The notes under the pieces: generated by a model
What the model was told of the DNA's origin: nothing
The model's database searches: none
Seen by the model: only the letters and a program-made list of their open reading frames with translations
Shown here: positions 1-8,202 of the stretch, piece after piece
How positions within the stretch are numbered: the first letter of the stretch is position 1
Layout of the letters: every line of letters starts with the position of its first letter
NCBI RefSeq assembly: GCF_900185645.1
Contig: NZ_FYAM01000023.1
Span: 620,001-684,000, forward strand
From: Clostridium sp. BSD9I1
GTDB taxonomy: Bacteria > Bacillota > Clostridia > Clostridiales > Clostridiaceae
DNA: 64,000 nucleotides
Reading direction: 5' to 3'
Position numbers and translations under genes: made by a program

Positions 1-696
1 ATATCTGCTGCTTCCTCCAAGTCTTGTAACATTCTTTAGCTGTGAAGCTATCTTATCACTTACAACCCCACTTCCTCCAACTATGTAACTTTTTTCATAA
101 GACTTATTTGACAAAAAGCCCTTAACCTGATCTGATAAATCTGCTTTATCTGTGAGAAGTATTGGCATTCCTCCTTGGGCTGCAACTGGAGCTATAGATA
201 AAGCATCTGCAAATCCAAATCCATTGGTTACAACTACACCGCTGCTTTCTCCTAGATTTTTAGCTACCTCTAAGGATGTTTGAAATCTATTTTTTCCAGC
301 AATTCTAGTAGTTTCAATAGTCATGCCCTTTATTTCAGAATTTACGCTATCTGATACAACACCAGTTCCTCCTACTATAAACACATTTTTTACATTGAGT
401 CTTTTCAACTCATTTTTTGTGTTTAAATCTAAAGTATTTTTGCCAGTAAGTAAAATTGGTGCATTATACTTTTTAGCTAAAGGTGCTGCACAAAGCGCAT
501 CTGCAAATCCTTCTCCACTAGCTATTACTACGTAATCAGAAGTTGTCCACCCTTTACCTACAATTTCAGCTCCTGTTTGATACCTATTGTTTCCTGCAAG
601 CCTGTCCTCTAAATTTGCCGCATTAACTTGAGATGTTAATGATACAGTTAAAGACAACGTTAGCGTTGAAACAACTCTTAACATTATTTTCCTCAT
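1..696 (-). CDS. Cell wall-binding repeat 2 (CWB2) protein, 3' end outside window
   Basis: Secreted wall-anchored protein. The first 232 residues are present and the gene runs off the left edge. Residues 1-26 form a signal peptide ending near VNA. CWB2 repeats follow, each opening with an R(I/L)AG.NR(Y/F)QT motif (about residues 31 and 120; a third begins RLGGSSRY at the edge) and containing VVIASGEGFADAL-like and FIVGGTGVVSD-like segments. CWB2 repeats bind anionic wall polymers non-covalently in clostridia. The ATG at 696 has AAAGGAGGAC just upstream (701-710). What the missing C-terminus does cannot be told. Confidence 0.92.
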   Translation of the reverse strand, partial: MRKIMLRVVSTLTLSLTVSLTSQVNAANLEDRLAGNNRYQTGAEIVGKGWTTSDYVVIASGEGFADALCAAPLAKKYNAPILLTGKNTLDLNTKNELKRLNVKNVFIVGGTGVVSDSVNSEIKGMTIETTRIAGKNRFQTSLEVAKNLGESSGVVVTNGFGFADALSIAPVAAQGGMPILLTDKADLSDQVKGFLSNKSYEKSYIVGGSGVVSDKIASQLKNVTRLGGSSRY

Positions 697-907
697 TTTT
701 GTCCTCCTTTATTAACATTTTATGACTATGTTATTATATTCTATTTGAATGGTTCTCACAAGTATAGAAATTAAAAATAAATGACTCTAAAATAAAACAT
801 CTAGATCATAAAATATATGTTCTACAAATTTACAAGTGAATAAGAAAAGAGTATTTTCACAAACTATTTCTGAATAAAAGTCACAAAATTGAAGGAGAGT
901 ATATACA

Positions 908-1141
908 ATGGCCGGAAATAGAACGATTTGTACTGCTTGTGAAGGATGTAAAGACGAGCTTTATAAAATCCTTTCTTCTGTATGCGGCTGTACGGAAGTT
1001 TCACTTAAAACTGTAATTGATGCAGTTAAAAATGGTGCTGATACTGTAGAAAAGGTTGGTGAAGTTACAGGAGCAGGTACAGGAGAGGATTGCGGAAGAT
1101 GTAAGCCTCTTATTGCAAATATAATTGAATTAGGCAGATAA
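908..1141 (+). CDS. BFD-like [2Fe-2S]-binding protein
   Basis: Small 77-residue protein resembling the bacterioferritin-associated ferredoxin (BFD) [2Fe-2S] domain. It has a C-x-C pair (CGC, about residue 27) and a C-x2-C pair (CGRC, about residue 62) on either side of a helical segment, plus an additional CTACEGC segment near the N-terminus. Family members pass electrons or bind an iron-sulfur cluster within larger redox systems. GAAGGAGAG precedes the ATG. It is monocistronic, with a hairpin at 1156-1201. The physiological partner is unknown. Confidence 0.8.
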   Translation: MAGNRTICTACEGCKDELYKILSSVCGCTEVSLKTVIDAVKNGADTVEKVGEVTGAGTGEDCGRCKPLIANIIELGR

Positions 1142-1155
1142 TAATACAAGTCTAG

Positions 1156-1201
1156 TTAAATATAGAGTTTAGAGCCCTATGTTTCTAAGCTCTATATTTA
1201 A
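1156..1201 (+). terminator. Hairpin after the BFD-like gene
   Basis: A long inverted repeat (TTAAATATAGAG... / ...CTCTATATTTAA) starts 15 nt after the BFD-like stop. There is no strong U-tract on the plus strand, so it could equally be a processing hairpin. Confidence 0.55.
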
Positions 1202-1238
1202 TTGATACATATTTATGTTCCTTTAGATGCAGGCGTTA

Positions 1239-1478
1239 TTAAAAATTATCGTTAGCCTTTCTTGCGGATATAATCAGCATCATTGGTCTACGTAATTCAT
1301 CCACCATCCCTGGAATGGTATGAATAAGCTCTTCTGCTGGTTTTGGCTCAACAAGTCCTGTTATTTCAAATCCCGCTTTTATAAGAGAATTTACGTATGT
1401 TGTCAATGTTTTATGATACTTTGTAACTTCCTCGCCCAAAAAAACAGCTTTACGCTCCCCTGGATTAACTCTCTTATA
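1239..1478 (-). pseudogene. C-terminal remnant of a SAM-dependent methyltransferase
   Basis: An open frame of about 80 codons encodes only the tail of a class I methyltransferase: AVFLGEEVTKYHKTLTTYV, then a segment ending DELRRPMMLIISARK, the characteristic end of this family. An in-frame TGA lies at 1479-1481 and no SAM-binding core (GxGxG) is found upstream, where an unrelated regulator gene ends at 1505. No convincing start codon or ribosome site exists; TTG at 1439 is the only nearby candidate. I read it as a 5'-deleted pseudogene. Confidence 0.7.
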
Positions 1479-1504
1479 TCAAATTTAAAATACAAACTAC
1501 TAAT

Positions 1505-2074
1505 TTAATAATTATTAAAAAATCTTGAATAATAAATAACCATACTAATTCTTGTTAATTTATCACCCGAATTATGATATATATGAGGTTGGTCAGCTTT
1601 TAACCTTATAGAATCCCCTTCCTTCACAGTAAATTCTTCATTATTTACTCTTATAGTTAACTCACCATCGAAGACGGTTATAAATTCTTCTGTGCCTTCT
1701 CCATGGGAATCCGCACTTAAATACCCACCTTTTTCTATCTCAACAGTATACATTTCAAATTGTCTTTCACTCTCATAAGGAAAAAATGGATATACTTTAT
1801 ATTTCCCATTATCTTCAACTAATGGATTGATACTTTCTTTGTGAATAACTACAGCATTTTCTTGCGTGGATTTTATCAATTCAGTAAATGATATTTTTAG
1901 CCCATTTGCTATTTTCCAAGCAGTAGTAATTGTGGGGTTTGATTCACCTCTTTCAATCTGACCAAGCATGCTCTTACTTACACCAGTCATCTGTGCTAAA
2001 TTATCAAGGCTCAATTTTCTATCTTCTCGAATTTGTTTTAAGTTTGTTGCTAATATCATATTTAAATTTTCCAA
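1505..2074 (-). CDS. XRE-family regulator with C-terminal cupin
   Basis: 189-residue transcription factor. Residues 8-65 are an XRE/Cro helix-turn-helix (LAQMTGVSKSMLGQIERGES) and residues 110-180 a cupin sensor domain (GTEEFITVFDGELTIRV, HIYHNSGD). This architecture usually senses a small metabolite and controls a neighbouring transporter. Here it is divergent from a LysE-type exporter 88 bp away, its likely target. The start used is TTG at 2074 with AAGGTG 8 nt upstream; ATG at 2059 is the alternative. Confidence 0.88.
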   Translation of the reverse strand: MENLNMILATNLKQIREDRKLSLDNLAQMTGVSKSMLGQIERGESNPTITTAWKIANGLKISFTELIKSTQENAVVIHKESINPLVEDNGKYKVYPFFPYESERQFEMYTVEIEKGGYLSADSHGEGTEEFITVFDGELTIRVNNEEFTVKEGDSIRLKADQPHIYHNSGDKLTRISMVIYYSRFFNNY

Positions 2075-2162
2075 AATACTTTCACCTTTCCTTGTGCATT
2101 ATAACGCACATATTATATAATTATATTGTACGCATTTAATTTTTGTTAGGGGGCTTCAAACA

Positions 2163-2747
2163 ATGTTTAGTTTATCCGCATTTTTATCCTATGTGTTTGT
2201 ATCCAATTTTACACCAGGACCAAATAATATTATGGCTATGTCCAATGGAAGTAATTTTGGATATAAAAAAACGTTTAAATTTGTTTTAGGTGTTACTACT
2301 GGTTTCGGAATAATCATTTTGTTATCTAGTTATCTTAATTTAATTTTACTTAACTTTATTCCAAAGATTAAATTATTTGTTGATTTTGTTGGATTTGTGT
2401 ATATGGCTTATTTAGCTGTAAAGATTTTAAAAAGCAAACCTCAATCAGATGATACCATATCTAACAACACGAATACTTTTCTTATAGGGATGGCTATGCA
2501 GTTTATTAATCCAAAAGTGATAATTTATGGCATAACTGTAACCTCAAGTTTTATAATACCATACTATAAGACAAATTTATCACTCTTTTTATTTTCTATT
2601 TTTCTTGCATTAATAGGATTTATAGCAAATTCCTGTTGGACACTTTTTGGTGCTTTATTTCAGAAATTTTTAATGCAATATACAAAACTTTTCAATACTT
2701 TTATGGCATTACTCCTAATATACAGTGCAATATCTATTATAAATTAG
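2163..2747 (+). CDS. LysE/RhtB-family amino acid exporter
   Basis: 194-residue inner-membrane protein with about six hydrophobic segments. The family hallmark FTPGPNNIMAMSNGSNFGYK lies near residue 16. The family exports amino acids or related metabolites by proton antiport. GGGGG precedes the ATG. The divergent XRE-cupin gene probably regulates it. The substrate cannot be deduced. A terminator-like hairpin follows at 2773-2809. Confidence 0.9.
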   Translation: MFSLSAFLSYVFVSNFTPGPNNIMAMSNGSNFGYKKTFKFVLGVTTGFGIIILLSSYLNLILLNFIPKIKLFVDFVGFVYMAYLAVKILKSKPQSDDTISNNTNTFLIGMAMQFINPKVIIYGITVTSSFIIPYYKTNLSLFLFSIFLALIGFIANSCWTLFGALFQKFLMQYTKLFNTFMALLLIYSAISIIN

Positions 2748-2772
2748 TTTATTTGATCATATCTTAAAATCT

Positions 2773-2809
2773 ATTAGTCCTGTTTATTATCAATTTAAAC
2801 AGGACTAAT
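2773..2809 (+). terminator. Terminator of the LysE-type exporter gene
   Basis: Perfect 14-bp arms (ATTAGTCCTGTTTA / TAAACAGGACTAAT) lie 26 nt after the stop. The downstream tract is only moderately U-rich. Confidence 0.6.
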
Positions 2810-2935
2810 GCTTTATAATATTATAGTTTTCTTATCTCTAATTTATTTTTTATGACCGGTCACTAGCTGCAAATTCTTCATAATATCTACATATTGTTTT
2901 GTTATTTTGTAGCTATTAATTTAAGGAGGTGCTCT

Positions 2936-3028
2936 ATGGTTGGCTTAGCTTTAGCTCAATGTATCCAAGCATGTGATGCTTTAGGACAAAATTTAGCAAG
3001 ATGCATATCAATGATGTTAAATATGTAA
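2936..3028 (+). CDS. 30-residue cysteine-containing peptide
   Basis: An ATG-to-TAA frame of 31 codons is preceded by a near-perfect ribosome site (TTAAGGAGGTGCTCT) and followed 27 nt later by a strong terminator, so it forms a complete miniature transcription unit. The product is amphipathic and has three cysteines (residues 9, 13 and 23; motif CIQAC) and a methionine-rich tail (ISMMLNM). No signal peptide is evident. It could be a small metal- or redox-sensitive peptide, a membrane-active peptide or a type I toxin-like peptide. I do not recognise a family. Confidence 0.6.
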   Translation: MVGLALAQCIQACDALGQNLARCISMMLNM

Positions 3029-3055
3029 TTAAAATTTTTATAATTTTTCACTTAA

Positions 3056-3094
3056 AAAAGACTTGTGATTTAAATTATCACAAGTCTTTTATTA
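3056..3094 (+). terminator. Strong intrinsic terminator, probably bidirectional
   Basis: Fourteen-bp perfect arms (AAAAGACTTGTGAT / ATCACAAGTCTTTT) with a T-run on each strand. It ends the small-peptide unit and may also stop minus-strand transcription from the DUF2935 gene. Confidence 0.85.
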
Positions 3095-3207
3095 AACTAT
3101 TAACCTATATATTCAAATGGTTTCATTAATAAACACTACTGTCCTTATATATTTAACCTTATATATTTAAAATCACTTCTTTAAAGGCTTCAATTTATCC
3201 TTATATT

Positions 3208-4134
3208 CTATGATCCTTGTTTAAAGTTCTTTAGCATTCTAATATAATGATTTGCTTCCCTAACCACGTGGTCACCAAGCAAAGGAAATGCAATAGATTT
3301 AATTTTACATTGTGTAAGCCCTTCCGTACCCTGTCTTTTAAAATCTCGAATATCAATTGTATTTTTAAGACTCTTTTCAGTTACCGCTGGCAAGAGGCCT
3401 AAATTATTAGCCAAGTTTTTAGCCTCAGCTGTAAGTTCATCGAATTTTCTTCCAAAATCATTTGCAGTGTCAAATAATTTATCTTCAGTGGGATCTAAGA
3501 GTCCTCGAATAAATTTTGAGTGCTCAGCCATTATCCTATTCCAAAAAGTTTCCTGGAAGGCAGCTTCTCTAGCTAAATCTATCTCTTTTCGACTTTGCAA
3601 TATTCTAAGTAGTCTTAAATAAAATTTTGCTTCTCTAAGAATATGATCTATAAGTAATGGGTAATTTGAGGTAAACATCCTGCAGGATAGCACATCTCTT
3701 AAGATTCTGCTCTTGAACATTGCAATTTGCTCTGCAGCTTTAATTGCTCTATTGTTTAAATCTTCTACCATTCTTACAGTATTCATGGTAATTTGTTTTG
3801 GACTACTGCTAGCTAATGATGCCTCCATTATAGTTATATTAGGATCAATAAAAATATCAGTGTAAAATTGAGTCTCTCTTTCTGCTAGTAAAGTCAAATC
3901 AGTTATAAGTTCTCCTGAGTTTACTGTTTCCTGACTAATTATACCATCAGACATACAAATAGTTTCTACTAACAATTTACTGAATATATTCTTTAATATT
4001 TCTGCTTGTTCAATGAATGGGTGATCTCTTGTAGTAAATCCCGCTTCTAAAAAAATAGAGTGCTCCTTTGCAATTCTCATAAAAAACAAGTTTAGCTCCA
4101 AAGATTGTCTTACAAATTCACTATTTGATAACAT
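3208..4134 (-). CDS. DUF2935 domain protein
   Basis: 308-residue all-helical protein of the DUF2935 family, with two homologous helical bundles (about residues 10-130 and 160-295). Both contain His/Glu-rich helices (FFMRIAKEHSIF; FWNRIMAEHSKF) reminiscent of ferritin-like or haemerythrin-like metal-binding bundles. The family is typical of spore-forming Firmicutes and has no settled biochemical role. AGGAG precedes the ATG. The upstream region carries a promoter-like element shared with the YbaK gene (4201-4236 and 5741-5776). Confidence 0.85.
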   Translation of the reverse strand: MLSNSEFVRQSLELNLFFMRIAKEHSIFLEAGFTTRDHPFIEQAEILKNIFSKLLVETICMSDGIISQETVNSGELITDLTLLAERETQFYTDIFIDPNITIMEASLASSSPKQITMNTVRMVEDLNNRAIKAAEQIAMFKSRILRDVLSCRMFTSNYPLLIDHILREAKFYLRLLRILQSRKEIDLAREAAFQETFWNRIMAEHSKFIRGLLDPTEDKLFDTANDFGRKFDELTAEAKNLANNLGLLPAVTEKSLKNTIDIRDFKRQGTEGLTQCKIKSIAFPLLGDHVVREANHYIRMLKNFKQGS

Positions 4135-4200
4135 ATTAAACTCCTATATTATTTAATCACCCTAATATATATTATTAACTCGATTAACTTATTACTATTG

Positions 4201-4236
4201 AATAAAATATAGGCACTCATTGTATATAAATGAATT
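4201..4236 (-). promoter_or_regulatory. Promoter-like element shared with 5741-5776, copy A
   Basis: On the minus strand this reads TTCATT-N17-TATATT, 66 bp upstream of the DUF2935 start. About 31 of 36 positions are identical to the copy upstream of the YbaK gene. Conservation of both hexamers and the spacer suggests a shared promoter, but the sigma factor cannot be assigned. Confidence 0.5.
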
Positions 4237-4266
4237 AATTTTCATTACTACATATTAAGATCCATT

Positions 4267-4680
4267 TTACTCATAACAATTATATATACCTTCTTCTCTT
4301 TTCCTTTTTGCATTACCACTTACATAAGACCCCTCCACTATATTTTTATAGCCCTTCTTGTGGACGATACTCTTAATATAATCTACGTGTGGACATCTAT
4401 CGTAATGATAATTGTCGGTTACCATGCAAGATGATAAGTGAACTATAACCTCATCTTTACTAATATTATTTTTCTTATATAACTTATTCGATAAATGTTC
4501 TAATTTGGAGGCAACTCCCTTTCCACAGCATCCACCACAAGTAAATGAAATATATCTTGTAGTATCCTCGTAATCCTTAAAAACTTCATCCTTATTGTAA
4601 AAAGCATTTGTACATGCAAATCCACTACACCTTCTGTGTGCAATATCGCACTGAATAATAACCACATATTTAGTATTCAT
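4267..4680 (-). CDS. CGGC domain protein
   Basis: 137-residue protein of the CGGC family, thought to bind metal through clustered cysteines. Seen here are CSGFACTNAF (residues 18-27), the signature FTCGGCCGKG (about residue 47), HLSSC and RCPHVDYI, which match the family layout. Domains of this type occur alone or with metal and redox enzymes. GGGGAGGGG lies upstream of the ATG. The function is not established. Confidence 0.85.
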   Translation of the reverse strand: MNTKYVVIIQCDIAHRRCSGFACTNAFYNKDEVFKDYEDTTRYISFTCGGCCGKGVASKLEHLSNKLYKKNNISKDEVIVHLSSCMVTDNYHYDRCPHVDYIKSIVHKKGYKNIVEGSYVSGNAKRKREEGIYNCYE

Positions 4681-4715
4681 ACTTACCCCTCCCCATATTC
4701 TTAACTTTAATTTAC

Positions 4716-5120
4716 CTACATATTATATCTATAAAAACGATTGTTTTGGTTATACGAAAATCCAAATCCTTTATAGAATCCATCAAGCTCACCTATGGCG
4801 ATCAGCCCAATAATGGCGCCTTCTATACAATTACTATCAATGTAATCCATTATTTTTTTCATAATCAGCGTACCAATCTTCTGCTTTTGATATAAAGGTA
4901 AAACCATTATATCCTGTATGTAAAAAACTGTTGCACCATCACCGACAATTCTGCCAAAGCCTATTATAGTACCTTGGTCTTCCACACAAACACAGTAAGT
5001 TGAATTATTCAATCCTTCTTCAATTTTACCATGCTGCAGTACTTTCCAACCAATAGAATTCCTGAGTTTAATATATTCTTCAACTAAGGGTTTCCTTTCA
5101 CTTATTGTAACACTACTCAT
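4716..5120 (-). CDS. GNAT family N-acetyltransferase
   Basis: Compact GNAT fold of 134 residues. The acetyl-CoA loop is visible as VLPLYQKQKIGTLIMKKIM (Q/RxxGxG/A-like), followed by the typical GFSYNQNNRFYRY ending. I take the ATG at 5120 because GGAGG sits 8 nt before it; the frame is open for five further codons upstream. The acceptor substrate is unknown. Confidence 0.85.
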   Translation of the reverse strand: MSSVTISERKPLVEEYIKLRNSIGWKVLQHGKIEEGLNNSTYCVCVEDQGTIIGFGRIVGDGATVFYIQDIMVLPLYQKQKIGTLIMKKIMDYIDSNCIEGAIIGLIAIGELDGFYKGFGFSYNQNNRFYRYNM

Positions 5121-5192
5121 ATTTAAATCCTCCAATTTTCAATCCTTTTTGCAAAAATGAAGCAACACAAACTGGCTTATTTTCCTCAAGCA

Positions 5193-5663
5193 CTACTCCC
5201 ATCCTTTACAAACGTCAACCCATGAAGAATAGTTCGAGTACTTCTCGATTTCATCAATCGTTAATTCGATTGCACTATTACTGCTTCCACAAGCTGGAAA
5301 CACTGTTTTGAATCGTTTTAGAGAATCATCAAGATAAACAGTGACACCATCATTAATACCAAATGGACATACACCTCCGACAGCGTGACCTATCAAATCA
5401 ATTGCTTCATCTGGTGTAAGCATCTTTGCTTTCGTTGAAAATTGTGCCTTATATTTTTGATTATCTATTTTGGTATCTCCTGCTGCTACAATTAAAATAG
5501 GTTTTTCACCTACCATAAATGATAAAGTTTTTGCTATTCTTTCAGGTTCACAGCCAACTGCCTGTGCAGCTAATTCAACCGTTGCACTTGAAGCATCTAA
5601 TTCAAGTATTTTATCTTCCACGCCCCATGTCTTAAAATATTGTCTTACTTTTTCTATTGCCAT
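5193..5663 (-). CDS. YbaK/EbsC-type aminoacyl-tRNA deacylase
   Basis: 156-residue YbaK/ProX-like editing domain: LDASSATVELAAQAVGCEPERIAKTLSF, then LIVAAGDTKID, and GHAVGGVCPFGI, the conserved loop of the family. These trans-editing enzymes hydrolyse mischarged tRNAs such as Cys- or Ala-tRNAPro. GGAGGGG precedes the ATG. The gene shares its upstream promoter-like element with DUF2935. Confidence 0.9.
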   Translation of the reverse strand: MAIEKVRQYFKTWGVEDKILELDASSATVELAAQAVGCEPERIAKTLSFMVGEKPILIVAAGDTKIDNQKYKAQFSTKAKMLTPDEAIDLIGHAVGGVCPFGINDGVTVYLDDSLKRFKTVFPACGSSNSAIELTIDEIEKYSNYSSWVDVCKGWE

Positions 5664-5740
5664 AATTGCCCCTCCACATTTATAAGATATATACTTTGTT
5701 TTCTTTTATCTATAATTATAGCTTAATTTTAATATTATTA

Positions 5741-5776
5741 TATAAAATATAGGTATTCTTTGTATATAGATGAAAT
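5741..5776 (-). promoter_or_regulatory. Promoter-like element, copy B
   Basis: Minus-strand TTCATC-N17-TATATT about 78 bp upstream of the YbaK-type gene, the second copy of the element at 4201-4236. Confidence 0.5.
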
Positions 5777-5812
5777 ATTTTTCAATGACTCTCTTAAATA
5801 GTAAAAAATAAG

Positions 5813-5854
5813 AGAGGTGCTTTAAAACTAATTAGTTAGTTTTAAAGCACCTCT
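5813..5854 (-). terminator. Terminator of the amino acid permease gene
   Basis: Nineteen-bp perfect arms (AGAGGTGCTTTAAAACTAA and complement) with a 4-nt loop. On the minus strand a T-rich tract (CTTATTTTTTAC) follows directly. Confidence 0.9.
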
Positions 5855-5861
5855 TAATTAA

Positions 5862-7238
5862 TTAAAGATCCTTACTAATGAAACCTTGACTTGCAGACTT
5901 TGATTTATCAAAGAACACGCCAATTAACATAATTCCTGCAAAAGTAATAAGATACCATACAACTGCCATTTTATGAGAAAAACATGCCGCAACAATCATA
6001 AACAGGCATCCACAAATTGCAAGGATAGGAGCAACAAAACGCTTAAAGACTCCCAAATCCTTTTCATTTTTAATAAGCATAATGAAAATTGGAATATATG
6101 CAGCATAAATTGTAACGATAGGTAGCTCTGTCATGTCAAAGTTAAAGAAGCCGAACCACGACTCAGTAAGCTGTGAGCCATAGAAATAAAGCAGCCATAT
6201 CCCGCAAAACAGCAAACCAAGAATAGCAGAGTTTGTTGGCATATTTGTTGCCTTATCCACTTGCTTGTATACGTTTGGAGCAGGTCCCATATCACGAGCA
6301 GCCAGAGCATATATACCACGAGTACAGCCAAGCATGAGACCGTTCAAAGTCCCCAGACAAGAGATTACAACGAATACGAATAACGCAGTACCCCCGACCT
6401 TTGAGAAAACCTTCTCAAAAGCTATTCTTGCACCTTTCTCACCACTCTCCATCAAGGCTACGTTACTCACTGCTCCTGAAAGTCCGATATAGTAAAGTAT
6501 ATAGGTAATAACTACAATAAGTGTTCCAATGACAAGAGCTTTAGGGAGATTTTTCTTAGAATCCTTCAATTCAGCATTGATAGAGGTTGCAATAATCCAT
6601 CCTTCATATGCAAACGCAGTGGCTACAACAGCCGTAAACAAAGCACCACCTGTGCTGACTTGTTTAGTTACAGTGGTAAAGTTTGCAACTGTCATACCAG
6701 TGGATAATCCTACGATGGTACCGATAACGGCCATGATGAATAGTGGAATCAACTTAATTGTGGTAGATGTTACTTGGAACTTGCCCGCAAGCACAGGGGA
6801 CAATGCATTGACAGCATAACTTGTTACAAGATAAAAACCGGTAATTGCTAGCGCCTCGGGACCAACAATAGAAAAATCCAGCAGTACACAGGTATAACGA
6901 GCTGAGACCCATGCTAATGCAGCGGTAAGAGTTGGATAATATATAGTAGACATAAACCATCCGATGTAATAACCATACTTTTTACCCAATGCAACCTCTG
7001 CATAATCTACAATACCATTAACATACTCATAACGGGTTGCCATAATGGAAAATGTGTAGGCACATACGACCATGATTGCTCCACCGATAAGCCATGCTAG
7101 GATACCTAACGTCAAGTTGCCACCAGTTGCAGTAAGGACCTTTTCTGCCTTAAAAAACACCCCGCTTCCAATAACGATACCCACTACCATAGCAATAGCG
7201 GTGATTAGACCATACTTTTTGTTAAGATTTGATTCCAA
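5862..7238 (-). CDS. APC-superfamily amino acid permease (LAT/SteT-like)
   Basis: 458-residue transporter with about 12 membrane segments. The N-terminal GIVIGSGVFFKAEKVL is the APC substrate/Na-site signature, and TAFAYEGWIIATSINAELKD is typical of the LAT/SteT branch (amino acid exchangers such as the Ser/Thr type). The start used is TTG at 7238 behind GGAAGGGATGAAAG. It is monocistronic with a strong terminator. The codon composition is somewhat richer in G and C than its neighbours, which could reflect transfer. Confidence 0.88.
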   Translation of the reverse strand: MESNLNKKYGLITAIAMVVGIVIGSGVFFKAEKVLTATGGNLTLGILAWLIGGAIMVVCAYTFSIMATRYEYVNGIVDYAEVALGKKYGYYIGWFMSTIYYPTLTAALAWVSARYTCVLLDFSIVGPEALAITGFYLVTSYAVNALSPVLAGKFQVTSTTIKLIPLFIMAVIGTIVGLSTGMTVANFTTVTKQVSTGGALFTAVVATAFAYEGWIIATSINAELKDSKKNLPKALVIGTLIVVITYILYYIGLSGAVSNVALMESGEKGARIAFEKVFSKVGGTALFVFVVISCLGTLNGLMLGCTRGIYALAARDMGPAPNVYKQVDKATNMPTNSAILGLLFCGIWLLYFYGSQLTESWFGFFNFDMTELPIVTIYAAYIPIFIMLIKNEKDLGVFKRFVAPILAICGCLFMIVAACFSHKMAVVWYLITFAGIMLIGVFFDKSKSASQGFISKDL

Positions 7239-7385
7239 CTTTCATCCCTTCCTTCTTATAATTTTAATAATGCCAAAATATTTGTTCCCACAGATTTACA
7301 TCTATGCAAACTTCAACATTTTTATACCAATTTATGTTATATATTTATGATAAAATCATTTACCCCTAGTTGTCAACAAAATAAA

Positions 7386-7420
7386 AGAAGAATCCCTATT
7401 ATTTAGAGACTCTTCTTCTT
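7386..7420 (-). terminator. Terminator of the GNAT gene at 7492
   Basis: On the minus strand GAAGAAGAGTCTCTA pairs imperfectly with TAGGGATTCTTC and is followed by TTTTATTTTG. Confidence 0.7.
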
Positions 7421-7491
7421 TATTGTTTCCAATTTGCCATATTATTACTTTTAACATTGTTATCTTAATTGTAATTAGTCTTAAAATAAAA

Positions 7492-7992
7492 TTACACCTT
7501 CATAAAATCAGACTTTTTTATTGTGGCAGGAGTGACTAAGTCACCATAAAAATTTTTTGCTTCTCCTGTGACTTCGCATCCGAACTTTTCTAACATCTTT
7601 AAAGTTATATATCTTGCTTCAATAAAGATTTTATCAACCTCAAGATCAAAAAGTTCATTTAATGAAAATATAGCTATTTTTTTACCAAGACCTATACCAC
7701 GTAATTTTTTGTCAACAGCAAATCTTCCCCAATGCCATTTATTCTCTTCTCTCCAACCTGCAGCCACTCCAACAATATCTTCACCAGCTCTTGCACACCA
7801 CCAAATTGGATTAAACTCTTCATTTATAGGTATTAAGCTTTCAGGGATATTCTGCTCGCTCGTAAACACGTCTGTGGCTAACTTGATTGCATTTTTCATA
7901 TGATTTGATGAAACTTTTTCTACTATTATTCTAGCATCACTTTTTATAAGACTATTCTTTAATGCAAGAATACCAAATTCCTCTTTATTCAT
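7492..7992 (-). CDS. GNAT family N-acetyltransferase
   Basis: 166-residue acetyltransferase. The core motif is RFAVDKKLRGIGLGKKIAIF (RGIGLG acetyl-CoA loop, about residue 98), followed by FIEARYITLKMLEKFGCEV. GAGGTATAAG precedes the ATG. The region between this gene and the response regulator (8060-8115) has a diverged stretch resembling the R repeats of the 20-25 kb array. The substrate is unknown. Confidence 0.88.
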   Translation of the reverse strand: MNKEEFGILALKNSLIKSDARIIVEKVSSNHMKNAIKLATDVFTSEQNIPESLIPINEEFNPIWWCARAGEDIVGVAAGWREENKWHWGRFAVDKKLRGIGLGKKIAIFSLNELFDLEVDKIFIEARYITLKMLEKFGCEVTGEAKNFYGDLVTPATIKKSDFMKV

Positions 7993-8202
7993 ATCTTATA
8001 CCTCGATTTTGTTGATATTATTAACAAGATTGTACTATGCTTGGATATATATTACAAGCTGTAGCACTACTTTAATAATGTAAAACACATTTTTACCCTT
8101 CTTGTGTTTATTTTACTCATACACTAACTTATATTTAGAAATATCCAAAATCAAAACAAAATCTAAATTCTTTATCATCTAAAATCTTTCTTACTTATGC
8201 TG

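Noticed and set aside
2773..2935. Riboswitch in the leader of the small-peptide gene
   Set aside because: Only the LysE terminator and a short TGACCGGTCA palindrome are present; no conserved aptamer.
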